A DNA stretch of 64,000 nucleotides. It comes from Pseudoneurospora amorphoporcata. Its lineage: Eukaryota; Ascomycota; Sordariomycetes; Sordariales; Sordariaceae. Numbering within the stretch: the stretch's first letter is position 1; every line of letters starts with the position of its first letter. Below, one piece after another: positions 9,901 through 21,379 of this stretch. The stretch spans positions 310,001-374,000 of the forward strand of contig MU859061.1 in the NCBI GenBank assembly GCA_033297205.1, in the 5' to 3' direction. The translations under genes were made by a program, and so were the position numbers. The notes beneath the pieces were generated by a model. That model saw only the letters and a program-made list of their open reading frames with translations. It was not told the origin of the DNA and made no database searches.

Positions 9901-12900
9901 CTACTCAAACTCCCCCTTCCCAAATACTCCCCTGACACTCTCCCCCCTCCCCTCCACCCCCCTCCACTTCCTCGCCTCCCTCCTCTTCTCCGCCTCCGCC
10001 ACCTTCGCCCTCCGCTCGTTCTCTCTCGCAAAGTAATTGACCCCCGACATCTTGCCCGCCGTCCTTTTAATCTTGACATCCTCGCCGAACCCACCTGCGT
10101 TGCCCGCTGCCGCTTTGGTGTTGGTGTAGGGGTTGGTTGTCGTCGACAAGGACACTGATGCTGAGGGGCCACCTGTAGTGGTAGATGATGATGCGGATGC
10201 GGACGCCGAGAGAGCGGATGAGTTGGTTGTTGCGCGCCGCAAAAGAGCGGGGACTTTGAATGCTGATTGTGATAGGGAGGAGGAGGGGGCTGCGAAGGCG
10301 AGTTTGGATTGGTTTGTTGTGGAAGACGAGGAAGAGGAGTTGCGCTTGAGGGAGATGCGGTCTACGATGGCTACGGAGCCGGTGCGGCGGGGATTGGTGG
10401 TGATGGTTGTCGGCTTGGTGTATGAGTGGTCTTGTCGGGGCTCCTTGCCGGGGGTGGCGGGGATGCTGTCCTCTTCTTCCTCGTCTTCGTCGAGGACCGT
10501 GGCGGGGATGACGGAGGAGGTGTGTGGTTCGTCTAGGAGGTTAGACAAACTCTCGCGGATTTCGCCCAGGTTAGCTGGTTTGCGGCCAGTCTTTGTCCGG
10601 CGGGGGTTCGTGGAGGTTGTCGTCTGCGGCTGGGTAGCCGGGATGGTCTTGTCTTTACTAGAGGGCTGAGATTCTTGTGTCTCAGGGATGACAGAAGAGG
10701 ACTTGTCCGCAGGAGGGCCAAAGAGGAAATCCATCTCATCGTCGCTGCCACGATCCTCAATGGACTTGAGGAACGCTTTCGTCTTCGGGTTCTCGGCGAC
10801 CTTGCTGATGCGCTCATCAGCCAGAAGAGCCCGCTGCATCTTGGCAAACTGTCGCCTCTTCATACGGCGACGAGCCTCGCCGCCATCGTCCTCGTCTGAA
10901 AGGTCGTCCCACTCGCCGCCTTTGCCGCGGGCACGCTTGCGACGAAGCATTCCCGTGGTGATATCATGGAAGAGCTTCTCGACTTGTTTCTCGTCCGAGG
11001 CCCGTTCACGGTCGCTGTGCTTTTTGTTAGCTTGACTTACACCTCACGACTATTGGGTCAACTCACGCATAAAAAGCAGCCAACTTCCTCTCGTCCCCCT
11101 CCCCAGCCTTCGTCTCATCATCAATCATCTCCTTGACCAACTCCTCATCCTCCTCATCACTACTACCCTCCCCATCAATACCACCCAACCCAGCATACTC
11201 ATCCTCAGACTCCTCAGCCTGCTCCTCCACCATCTCCCTCGCCTTACTCTTCTTCTTCAGCTCTTTCAGCCTCTTCTCCCTCTCAGCCGCTCTCTTCATC
11301 TTTTCAAAAGCCGATTTGGCCTTCTCAGCCTCACGGCCATCATCAACGTCACCAGCATCTTCCATCTCCTGATCCCCATCCTCTTCGTCGTCCATTGTGG
11401 ACGCATTAAACAATGCAGACCCAGTAATCACATCTCCTCTTCTCCTCAATCTCTCCAACGGCCTTTGCTTCAGAGGACTGTTCATCTCACCAACACTACC
11501 AACACTTCCACTTCCGCTCCCACCAGGCGGCGACCTCGACGCAGTCATAGACGCACTACTATACCTGCCCCTCTGACCACCACCACTAACCAGCACAGTC
11601 TCAACCGTCGAATGCGGCGGCAGCGGCGCAGCATCAACAAACCTCTGCTTCAACGGCGTATAATCCTTATACCCCTGATCTTGCGTAGGCTCGATGAGCT
11701 CCGACCCTTGCGTCATGTTAAACACCGCCCGCGTCTGGTTCTGGTTCAGCAGCAAGCTATCAAAGCCGTGCATCTGCGACTCGGACTGGGAGAAGCCGAG
11801 CTGGACGCCGCCTTGGGTTTCCAATGCCGCCTGGGTCTCCTCCTCCTTGTCTTTATGGCGAGTAGTTCTAGTGAGGGAGGGTTGGCTGTCGAGGATCATA
11901 TCCTCTTCTTCTTCTGGATGCTGCTGGCCTGCGGTTTGGGAGAAGTTGGAGTCGGGCATGTCGGTGAGGTCGATGTCGAAGGTGGGACGCGGTTGGGAGG
12001 GGGAACTGCCGCCGAATTGGGAGGGTGAGCCCGGTTGGCTGTCGTCCATGGTTCCGGCGAAGATTTGGGTGAGACCGAGGCCGGCGGGTTGGGCGATGGG
12101 GACGGGGAGGCCGGGGATGAAATTCTTGCGTGCGGAACGCAGGACGGACGTGGGAACGCTGGGAGAGCCAGAGCGAAGGGCTGATGCGGGCGACTTGGGG
12201 AAGCGTTGCTTTGGTCGGGGAGTCTCTTCGATGCGCTGCTTAGACGATACGACTTGCTCCTGTTCGTCCTCGTCCTCGTCATCATCGGAGAGAACAACGA
12301 TCTGCTTTCGTGGCCGACGGCGGACAGTCTTGGTGCTAGGCAGCTCATCTTCATCCTCGTCCTCGTCGTCCTGCTTTTCAGCGTTTTCTTCCCCAGACTC
12401 ACCAGCGCTCTCGTCAAAGAGTGCACCAGCCGGATCAGCCTCAGCCATATCCTCATCCTCATCCTCCTCCTCATCCCCGCCTTCACCACCATCTTCTTCT
12501 TCCTCCTCCTCACTCCCCGAAAGCTCAATAGCCTCGGGTTCCTCTTTGTCATCATCCCCCTTCTCACTCCCCACAAAGCTCTCATCATCGTCATCCTCGC
12601 TATCATCCCACCCAAGTGGATCCTCCTCCCCATTCGCCTTCCTCTTCCTCCTCTCCTCCCTCGCATCATCCCTCTCCTTCTGCATAATCTCCTCCGCCTC
12701 CCTCCTCGCCCTGGCAACGATATCCTCCACCTCCTGCATCTCCTTCGCCCTCTCCTCGGCAGTCAACACCACTACGCCCTTGGCTCTCAGCATCTCCAGG
12801 TGCTCTTCGCGCTCGCGCTTGGCTTGCGCCCTGGCGCGTTGCAGGAGAGTCATCTCGAGCGCGCCAGACGTCATGGCGGGTGGTTGGTGCTTGGAGAGGT

Positions 12901-14362
12901 GTTGTTTGTTTTTGGGCAGAGGAGCGGCGGGGAGTTTTTCGGGGTCGTCGATGTGCGCTAGTTTGCGGAGCATCTGTAGTGGGCGGGGTTCGCGGGTTTG
13001 GTTGAGGGGCACGCGGTCGAATATGGCGTCGATTTTGGATTTGCGGGTTTGGGGCTTGACTTGAAGCTCGTCGTCGTCGTCATCATCGTCGAGTGAGATG
13101 GTGTTGGCATGGAGGGAGGAGGGCTGGAGTGGGAATTTCACGCGAACGTTGTGTTTTACTTTGGGGAGGGAAGCGGCCATCTTAGCTTGGTCTTCGGCTT
13201 CGAAATCGGCGGCGGTAGCTTTGCCTTTACCCTTGTCGAGCTTCTTCCTTTGGGTGATAGCCTCTTGGAGGGTGGGCAGTTCTCCGCCCGAGTTCTCTTC
13301 TAGAAGGAGGTCGCCAGTGGATGTGGCCAGCTCTTCCACTGTTTTGTCGGGCTGCTTGTTTCCCACTGGTGGAGAGCTTGGTGGCGTCTCCTTCGCTGGT
13401 ACTTTCTCTGTATCACTTGGCCTTGACGTCGCTGGCGACTCAGGCCCACTAGGCTCTTTCGCTGGCTTCTCTGTAGTCGCCGCCTGGGCAGCAGCGGCAC
13501 CAGCAGGTCTAAAGTTGAACCTCTCGAACAGTGTTGCCTTTGTAATCTTGTTCCTGACCTTGGGTTCGTGTGCCAGTTGTAGCTCTCTCGCCATGCGCTG
13601 TGTCTCCCTGTTCATATCTTCCAGCGCCTTCTTGCTGGCCTTTCGTTGTGAAGGCCTCTTTGTAGCAGCCTTTTGTGTAAGCTTTCGGCCGCCCTCGTCG
13701 TCGGATATGTCGTCGTCGTCAGCTGCCATTGCTGCCCGTCGTTCGGCCTTCTTTCGTTCTTCTTGGGCTTCTCTCGCCTCACGCTCTTTGCGCTTCTTCT
13801 CCACAAGTGCCTGGAAACGAGGGTTCTTCTGGAGGTTGCCGATGCTGGGGAACTCTTCATCGTCGCTTGCTATGCCATCTTCAGGCCTCTTTGTAGGCGA
13901 CACAAAGAGGCCTGGAGAGTCGGGCGCGTGGGCTGCTTGTTTCTCGGGAGAGACGAAGAGGCCGGGCGAGGCAGCGGTCGGTTCATCTCGTGGCTTGGGT
14001 TCGGGTGTCGCGGTACGCTTTCGCGGTCGTTGTTGGAGCTTTCTCGGGCGGATAGTTACAATCTCGTCGTCTTCTTCATCATCATCATAACCACCACCGT
14101 CGTCTCGGAGGGTGCTCTTGGTCATAGGAGGATCTCTCATCTCCTCGTCGGATTCGGACTCTGATTCGGGAGCCGGGTTGCTCTTTGACAGCATTCCGGC
14201 AGCAAATCTGCCTCTTGGTCGCAGGATCTCCTCGTCCACTTCATCGGAGCTGTCAGACATGTTGACATCAGACTGATCAGCGTTGTTGAAGACTGGCGAC
14301 GTAGGTGTTGCGCTACGCGATCTGGAAGCGCGTCCTGGCGAAGAAGAGGCCGGAGCAGCCAT
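9901..14362 (-). CDS. mrc1: DNA replication checkpoint mediator MRC1 (Claspin-like)
   Basis: MRC1/Claspin travels with the replisome and passes the Mec1/ATR signal to Rad53/Cds1 kinases. Exons are 14362-11067 and 11014-9901 (52-nt intron), giving 1469 aa. Most of the protein is acidic, disordered and rich in SQ/TQ sites, as expected for a checkpoint adaptor. The recognisable MRC1-like domain spans the intron in the last third. It runs from EYAGLGGIDGEGSSDEEDEE through ERKLAAFYADRERASDEKQ to RRQFAKMQRALLADERISKVAEN and KTKAFLKSIED. The phrase SPGLFVSP occurs twice near residues 130-160. Very long Asp/Glu blocks lie in the middle. The start is the first ATG of the frame, in an Ala-Ala-Pro context. 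The final exon ends TAG. Confidence 0.88.
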
Positions 14363-15311
14363 TGTGGCCGCTGATATGAGGTGGTCGGTATTAGTGTTGA
14401 TGTTGAGTCTTCTGCATCACGATTTCGTCCAGGAAATAGACGCAAAGATCTGAGAACGAAGATCAAGAAAGATTATAGAGGTCGGGTGTTGTGGTGTAAG
14501 TGCTATGGTTCACTACCATAGGTTGCCTAATAGAAAGCGACTTGCCCACTATCTTTTAGTGATAAAGTGGCTTAATGGTGGGGAAAACGCGTCAAATGAC
14601 GGCTCAAGGCGCGTCGTGCACATCGTATTCAGCGCGCTAAAGTGTCTGTCGGCAGGGTTACGGCAGGGTTCACAAAGGGGTTAAATTGCCTAGCGTGGAC
14701 CAAAGTAAACATTTGGCGCCTGTTTATTCCTATTTACCCCTGAATTGATGTCAACCAGTTCATGCTTCAGTGAACCCTGTTGAACAAAGTCTCGATGACA
14801 CCTTGAAAGGACCTTCTAAAGATGAATGCATCGAGGTTAGTCTCATATCAGTAGCCAGATATAAAGCCAAACGCACTTTGCATAACCGTATTCTCATTGC
14901 GCTAATGAACTGCGTAGAGGCAGCCTCTCTGCCATACCGCTTCCAATGCTACTTCACTGGTACCCCTAACAAGCCATCGAGAGAGACACGCGGAGAAGAC
15001 AAACATGGTTTTGGGTATCGTCGGTAAGGAAAAAAAAATACAAGCAAAAGGATAAACGCTCTGTCTCTTTCTCCAGCAAAGGGATCCGGCATCCAGTGCT
15101 CTCCTCCACATTTCCAACGCCTCAGAGAACCAGATACCAAAAAGTGGAATGCCCGTGAATCAGAATTTAACCAGTAACCGACCGACCTGTGCTTTTTGGT
15201 AGGATAAAACGCCGCCGCACCGTATGTTGAATGCAGGACAAAAGCTGCCCAGTGATGGCATGTAACGCCAGTCGCCCTTTGTAGAAAAATATTCCACCGT
15301 GCCCCCAAGTA
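14363..15311. other. Promoter of MRC1 and 3' region of HFI1
   Basis: Both flanking genes read leftward. Around 14600-14640 there are clustered CGCGT-type motifs (ACGCGTCA, GGCGCGTCG, AGCGCGC). The first resembles the MluI-type ACGCGT box that drives G1/S genes in yeasts, which would suit MRC1, but this is resemblance only. No gene is supported. Confidence 0.4.
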
Positions 15312-16874
15312 TTAGCCCACGGCGAGGCATGTATCCAAAACGCTGTTGAGAAAGTCCCCATCCTCGGGATCTGCCCCTTGCCAAGGCATATCGTCATCGT
15401 CATGGTCAATGTCCATGGCATCCTCATGGTTGACGCCATTGGGTAATGGTCCATCTGGCTTGCCGTTGGCCACCATTCCACCCATCTCAACATCTCCGTC
15501 CGTGGTCCGTCGTACTTCCTGCCCGTCCATGTATGTGTGATCGTCCCAGTTTTCGAGCTCCCCTTCCCTATAGTCGTAGATGACCGACTTGGCGACAATC
15601 GGAAAGTTTGCTAGTCCGCAGTCACCCATTTCCAGCGCAATTCGGAAGTCTGCCATGCCCAGAGGCCCGCGCTCGCTGGCGGCTTTAGCTTCCACCGGCA
15701 ACAAGCCGCTCTTATCGCGTGTTACCTCGCCCCTCTGGAAAGCCTCTTCTTCCTTCTGCAGCTTGCGCCGGTACTTGTGTGTTTGTATCCAAGCATTACC
15801 TGCTCCGAAACCGGCGTTGCCCGAGTCGCCAGGGCCGTTGCACCTCGTTCGGCTGAAGATGGAGGACATGACTTGCTTGATGAACGTTTCCGTGGCTATT
15901 GACATGAACTGAGCGGCTTCTGGCGCGTGACCGCCCGAGAGACCGGCCTCGTAGCAGATGGGAAGCATCTTGGCTTCGATGTTGCTGACATCTGGGAACT
16001 CTCCGGACTCGACGGCCAGCGGCTGCGCATATCGTTTCCGGATTTCCAAGTCATAGTCTGTAAAAAAGAGACAAAGTCAGCAACAATATGGATATTTTGT
16101 GAATGCACCAAGACTTACTCATCCGGCTGAGACCTCCTGCGGCGCTTGCCGGTACCTCGGCCGTCTTGACGATAGACTTGTTCCTAGAGTGGTCAGTGAA
16201 CACACTAGAGAGCGACTCGTATGGATCGAACTGTATCAGGTGTCGTTAGTACTCGAGTCAACAGAAGCTGGGAGCGTGTTTCACATACGTCGTTATGGGC
16301 GAGGTCTTTGATACGTCGCCTGTCCCTGCTGGGAAGTTGCATGACCTCTCCCTTCAACCGCCTTTCTGCAGCATCACCAGACACTGGCTTGTTGGACGTG
16401 TTGGTTGAGGGTTTATCATTTGCGCTGACCCAAGGCGCAAGGCCCTGGTCAGGCATTTCTCGAGTGACATTTCCGTATATAGCAGCTACGAGCTGGTTGT
16501 GAAGGTGCTCCTTGGAACCATCGGGAGAGGCCAATATCGGGTCGATGCGCGCACTGAGCTCGGCTTGGTTGAGACGGCCTAAAAATGACAATTGTTAGTC
16601 CCGGGGCATGGCAAGGGCAGCAAGCATGTCTGAGGGGAGACAAACCAAGGAGAAAGTTGCCAACGGCTTCCTTGTAAACGTTCCATTGTTCCAGGCCAAT
16701 GGTTGCCCTAAGGGCGGTATAGATGGGTTCAAGATCAATGCGGGCCGGTATTAGTTGGCTTGTCTTGGGCTTCTGTAATGGAGGAACGGAAACGTTTAAT
16801 GATTTTGTAGCTAGAATAGGAGTCGAGAGGCTAACGGATGGCCGGCTGAGGGCCGCGGGATTTATGTCGACCAT
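15312..16874 (-). CDS. hfi1: SAGA complex subunit HFI1/ADA1
   Basis: HFI1/ADA1 is a histone-fold structural subunit needed for SAGA coactivator integrity. Exons on the minus strand are 16874-16646, 16578-16289, 16230-16119 and 16057-15312, coding 458 aa; introns are 67, 58 and 61 nt with ACTAAC-like branch sites. The N-terminal region reads RIDLEPIYTALRATIGLEQW, then FLLGRLNQAELSARIDPIL and HLHNQLVAAIYGN. This is the SAGA-Tad1 signature, a short conserved helical block that recruits the rest of the module. A later segment with PDVSNIEAKMLPICYEAGL corresponds to the histone-fold part. The C-terminus is acidic (DHDDDDMPW). It is divergent from SPC98. Confidence 0.85.
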
Positions 16875-17935
16875 GTTGGCAGGTGTGGCTGTTCACAGAG
16901 TGGCTGTGGATATGTCGGTTTGGAGATGCCGTCGAGGTCGAATATCCGGACCGGAGCCGGAACCGGAAGAGGAGGGCGGACCGTTGACCTCGGCGGAGGA
17001 GGAGAAGGGAGGCTGACTCTTGGTGTCCGCCAGAAAGAACCTCGCCGGGTCAGGCCACTTCTCCAAGCAAGCAATCAAGTCGAAGTGGCAGATGATGGAT
17101 TCCTTTCCTCCCGAACAATGGCTCTTCGGTATGGTATCGAGAGGTACCTAGGTAACGTTGTCGCCTCGGGATGCGCACTTCAGAAGGGAACCTCAGTGTG
17201 ATGCCCCTGCGTACAATGGCGTCAGACCCAGTCGCGTGCGAAGCAGCAGCAGCACAATTGCGACGCGGGAATAAGATCATCTGGGCCCGAAACCGTCGGT
17301 TATTGTTATGCGATCGCGAATCCGGGCTCACACTGATGGATTGAGCATCCTGTTGTCGGGAAATGGATGGCGTATTAGAGTGACAAAGGTTGGTCGTTGG
17401 ACGGTTAGAAGTCTGACTCTTGGGTTTGTGGTCAACGAAGTCACTTTCACGGTTGTCATTGGATTTGGGGATGGAAGTCGGGTGTGCTGGAAAGTGCCCT
17501 GAAAAGGTGCCCTGAATGAGGACCTTGCACACCTAGACACGGGTGCTAAAGGGGACTTTGAGGGCGGATTTGGGGTAACAGCGTGCTTCTGTTACTGAGT
17601 ACAAAGCAGCTCATCTCTCATTTGCCTCGGCTACAAGTACCTTGCCATCTTTCACTTCAACAATCCACATGCGCCTGAGCATCTCCAAGTCGACCAGAGG
17701 AACTCTGAACCAACAAGATCAACACCATCACCGTTTGTCGCGTCTTGTAGCGCGTCCTCTCTCTCCGGCCGGCAACACCACAAACCCACCTGCGCTACCA
17801 CTTTGTTTGTGTTTACGAAATCCAAGCAAGCAAAGGGAAAACTGAACAAGGGCAAGGAAGGAAGGAAGATGTGATGGGCATTCAACTACCTCTCGACGCC
17901 GCCAATTCCACCACCCACCCCCAGACAATGCAACA
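16875..17935. other. Divergent promoter region HFI1 / SPC98
   Basis: About 1.06 kb lies between the two starts. The SPC98-proximal part (17600-17935) is CAAG/CCA-rich leader-like sequence with upstream ATGs, listed separately. No independent gene is supported. Confidence 0.5.
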
Positions 17936-17999
17936 ATGGCTAGCCGACAGCAGGATCACCGAGCCCAAAAGATCTCCAGCGCCATCGACAGCCTCATAG
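17869..17999 (+). promoter_or_regulatory. Start-stop element and overlapping uORF in the SPC98 leader
   Basis: An ATG at 17869 is followed at once by TGA, and the last base of that TGA is the first base of another ATG (17874). The second ATG opens a 41-codon frame that ends with TAG at 17997-17999. It overlaps the SPC98 start at 17936 in another frame. If the leader begins upstream, SPC98 must be reached by leaky scanning. Whether these bases are transcribed cannot be seen from DNA. Confidence 0.5.
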
Positions 18000-20942
18000 C
18001 CCACCTGATCCCCGAAAACCCCTACGAAGACGACCATAGCGCCGAGCTTCGACACCATGACTATGCGTCAGCCGTCAAGGCCCTCCTCGAACAGTAGGAT
18101 TGCTCCGGCAACGGCACCGGGGGCTATTATGTATGGACCATAACTAAACAAACATGGCTAACTCTTGTGGTGTTTCTACCCAACCAGACCCTCCTCGCCA
18201 AGCTACGATGCCGACGTTAACAATGCCTCCGACTTGATCAAGAGGAAGTTGATCCAGGGAAACCCAACTCAGGCACTGCGCTTCTCTCACCTCTATACCC
18301 GATTATTATCCCTCCCGGTTCTCAACCAGAAATGGGCCATCCTCTACTTTCTATACCAGCTCTCGGACTCGCCAGATCCCAATGAGCCACTTCCGCAACA
18401 GCAGCCCCATTTCGACCCTCAATTCCAGCCCCAGATCCAGGCGCAAACACCTCCGCCGCAGCTTCTGAGACCTCCCCAACCGGCACCATGGCCTGCCGAA
18501 CCCAGGATCCCCCCCGCATATGAAGAGGTGATGGATGAGGAGGTGATGGAGGATGCCCCTTCTCTAGACGGATCTCACAATGCTCCCCCAGAAAGGCCAA
18601 GGCATGGTAGAGACCAAGCTCATACGCCTACCCAGAGTCACCAGGCCGGTCCTGCTTCAAGAGACGAGAGGGAGGTGGCACACGACCCTTCGGAGCCGGC
18701 ATTGTTAAGGGACCTGCCCTTCACCTTGCAAGGCCTCTCGTCGGCAACTCTCCCTTTTCTCAACGACACGACTTTGAAGCTACCACCAACACTTCCTATT
18801 CCCATCATCTCTCTTCTCAACACGCTGGCCGAGCCTTCGCTCCTCTACAGGGGACTGAACGAGTTTACCAAGACGCCGGCGAACGGCCTACTGGGCCAGA
18901 GTCTGCGGGCTGCTATCAGCAAAGAGCTTCGATCATATTTGACCCTGGTGGCTACCCTGGAGACCCAGATTCGCCGCGCTCTCTCTGAGCTTGATGAGTC
19001 TGCTTCCCGTGGCGGCATTGGAAAGACCGGTGTTACGCTCAAGAGATGTGTGGTATGGACACGTGAGGCAACCATGGGCCTACGCCTCATGTCTCTGATT
19101 GCCGAAGAGAGCAAAAACAAGCATGGTGGGCAGTTGATCACTCTGATTCACAGCTTCTCGTCTTCACATGGCGACCCTGTTGTGGCTGCTTTCGCCGAAC
19201 GGTTGCTTGTTGACGTAACTCGCCCATTCTACGATATCCTACGCCGCTGGATTTATGACGGAGAGCTCCTCGACCCTCATATGGAGTTCTTTGTCCGGGA
19301 ACAGAACCCCCACGACGAGGAGAGGAAAGACGCCAAAGCTAAAGGCCAAATGAGTGTCTGGAACTCCAAGTATGAGCTCGTCGAGAACATGATTCCGACC
19401 ATCATCACGGACAACTTTTCCAAAAAGGTGTTCCTTATTGGAAAGTCCCTTAACTTCATCCGTCATAGCTGTGGCGATCACAAATGGGTCGAGGACTACA
19501 GTAAAAAGGCCTCAAGGGAGCTCAAGTATGGCGACACGGCTACCCTGGAAGCCTGGATTGATGAGGCACATAGGGAGACGATGAGCCATCTTATGCACCT
19601 CCTGAGCGATCAGTTCCGTGTCTTGGATCATCTAGAGGCGCTGAAGCGATACATTCTGCTGGGTCAGGGTGACTTCATTGCTTTGCTGATGGAGTCGTTG
19701 GCCCCTAACCTAGATCGGCCAGCGGGTGCCCAATATCGACATACACTCACTGCGCAGCTTGAGCATGCCATTCGAGGCTCAAACGCTCAATACGACGATC
19801 CCGAAATCACCAATCGCCTGGATGCTCGCATGCTTCAGCTCAGCCATGGTGATATCGGCTGGGACTGCTTCACGCTCGAATACAAGATTGACGCGCCTGT
19901 GGACGTCGTTGTTACCGAGTGGGGCAACCGACAATACCTCAAGGTCTTCAACTTTCTTTGGCGTATCAAGCGCGTTGAATTTGCCCTTGCCTCTACTTGG
20001 CGCAAGTGCATGACTGGCGCCCGCGGCGTTCTCCAAACGTCGGACGAGAAGGTGCTTCAGACATGGAAGAGCACCCGGGGTGTTCTCGCCGAGATGGTCC
20101 ATTTCGTCGGCCAATTACAGTACTACATCCTCTTCGAGGTCATCGAAAGTAGCTGGACCGAACTGCAAAAGAACATTCACAAGGAGAACTGCACGCTCGA
20201 CGACCTAATAACCGCCCACACCAAATACCTCACCTCGATTACACACAAGGGTCTTCTAGGCGCCAAGCGACGACAGTACCCGCAGACAGGCGCGGACCCT
20301 GCCGCAGCACCTTCCACCACCGACGAAGACCGCAACTCCTACATGGTCCAACTAAGCGAGCTCCTCCGGACCATGCTCGCCTACAGAGACAGCGTAGACG
20401 GTCTCTACAGCTGGTCCGTTTCCGACTTTACGAGACGTCAGGAGAAGGAGACAGCCGGACTCATTTACTCGCACCGTGGCGGGACCCGAACCACAACGCG
20501 AGACCGAGCAGATTCCCAAGCTGCGTCCATGGCTGACTCGATGGACCTTGATCCGCCATACGACTACAACGACTCCTCAGCCACCGGCGATGCAGGGGCA
20601 GTTAAGAGTGAGTTCCCGGCGTTGCAGGACCGCTTGAAGCAGTTGGGAGCCAACTTTAAGACGAGGTTGCAGATCCTCCTGGGAGATTTGGCCTATCAGC
20701 CGGATGTGGATATGCGTTTCTTGGGAGTGTCGATGAATTTCAATGATGTGTATCAACCTGTGAGGAGGAAGACGAAGAGCTCATCAAGTGCTGCTGTTCC
20801 CAGCGGTGGGGCTACATCTGTAGCTTCTGGGGCTTCAGGGTCTGGGAGTCAGGGGCAAGCTCAGGCTGGGGGGAGCAGTGGGCAGGCAGAAGGAGGAGGA
20901 GGAGGGACGACTTTTCGTGGGACAGATACCTCGAAGGCCTAG
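17936..20942 (+). CDS. SPC98: Gamma-tubulin complex component 3 (SPC98/GCP3/Alp6)
   Basis: GCP3 proteins with GCP2 and gamma-tubulin form the microtubule-nucleating complex at spindle pole bodies. Exons are 17936-18093 and 18188-20942 (94-nt intron, GGCTAAC branch), giving 970 aa. The first exon reads into the second as LLEQPSSPSYDADV. The family's first domain is seen at RDLPFTLQGLSSATLPFL through RAAISKELRSYLTLVATLE and WTREATMGLRLMSLI, then RPFYDILRRWIYDGELLDPHMEFFV. The second domain follows with FLIGKSLNFIRHSC, LLGQGDFIALLMESL, LEYKIDAPVDVVVT and NFLWRIKRVEFALASTWR. The C-terminal 90 residues are low-complexity Ser/Gly/Gln. The start was chosen because the 17936 frame alone joins to exon 2 and looks like the family; upstream ATGs are in other frames. 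Confidence 0.93.
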
Positions 20943-21379
20943 GCAGCATGTGGATCTGACGGGAGTGATTTGAGTAGGGGGCCAAGGTATTTGTACCGGA
21001 GCCGGTAGGGTAAGGATCGTTGATAGGTGTATCACTAGTTGTAGGATGGGAGATGGCGGCGGGGATGAAGCCGGAGGAGGACTTAATACAAACGTTACAA
21101 AGCAAGAGGAGATGGAAAGCACTTGTGTAACCGTTGTGACAGGTATGAAAGGAAGGTGAGGTCCACGTCTTTGAGCTACGCCTAGTCCGACTGTGGAATA
21201 ATATCCGGCCAAGGAGCATGTAACAAGCGGTTAGGTTAACGGTAACGGCCTTGTGAGAAGGAGAGAGGTTATATGTGACCTGTCAGTATACGAGACATAT
21301 CAATGGCCACAGAGGTAAGACTGATGGACTTTGTTATGTCTATTCGCCATTTCTATATATCCAAGAGACACAAATACAT
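20943..21379. other. Convergent 3' region SPC98 / MFS transporter
   Basis: It holds only the 3' UTRs of two convergent genes. No further feature is seen. Confidence 0.5.

Noticed and set aside
9901..9980. Stop-loss extension of MRC1 past its TAG
   Set aside because: The frame continues for only about 24 codons before TAA, with Gly/Val-rich sequence of no coding character; much weaker than the MED1 case.
11694..14090. Several long Ser-rich plus-strand frames opposite MRC1
   Set aside because: They arise from the Asp/Glu codon runs of MRC1 read in reverse (poly-Ser), not from real genes.
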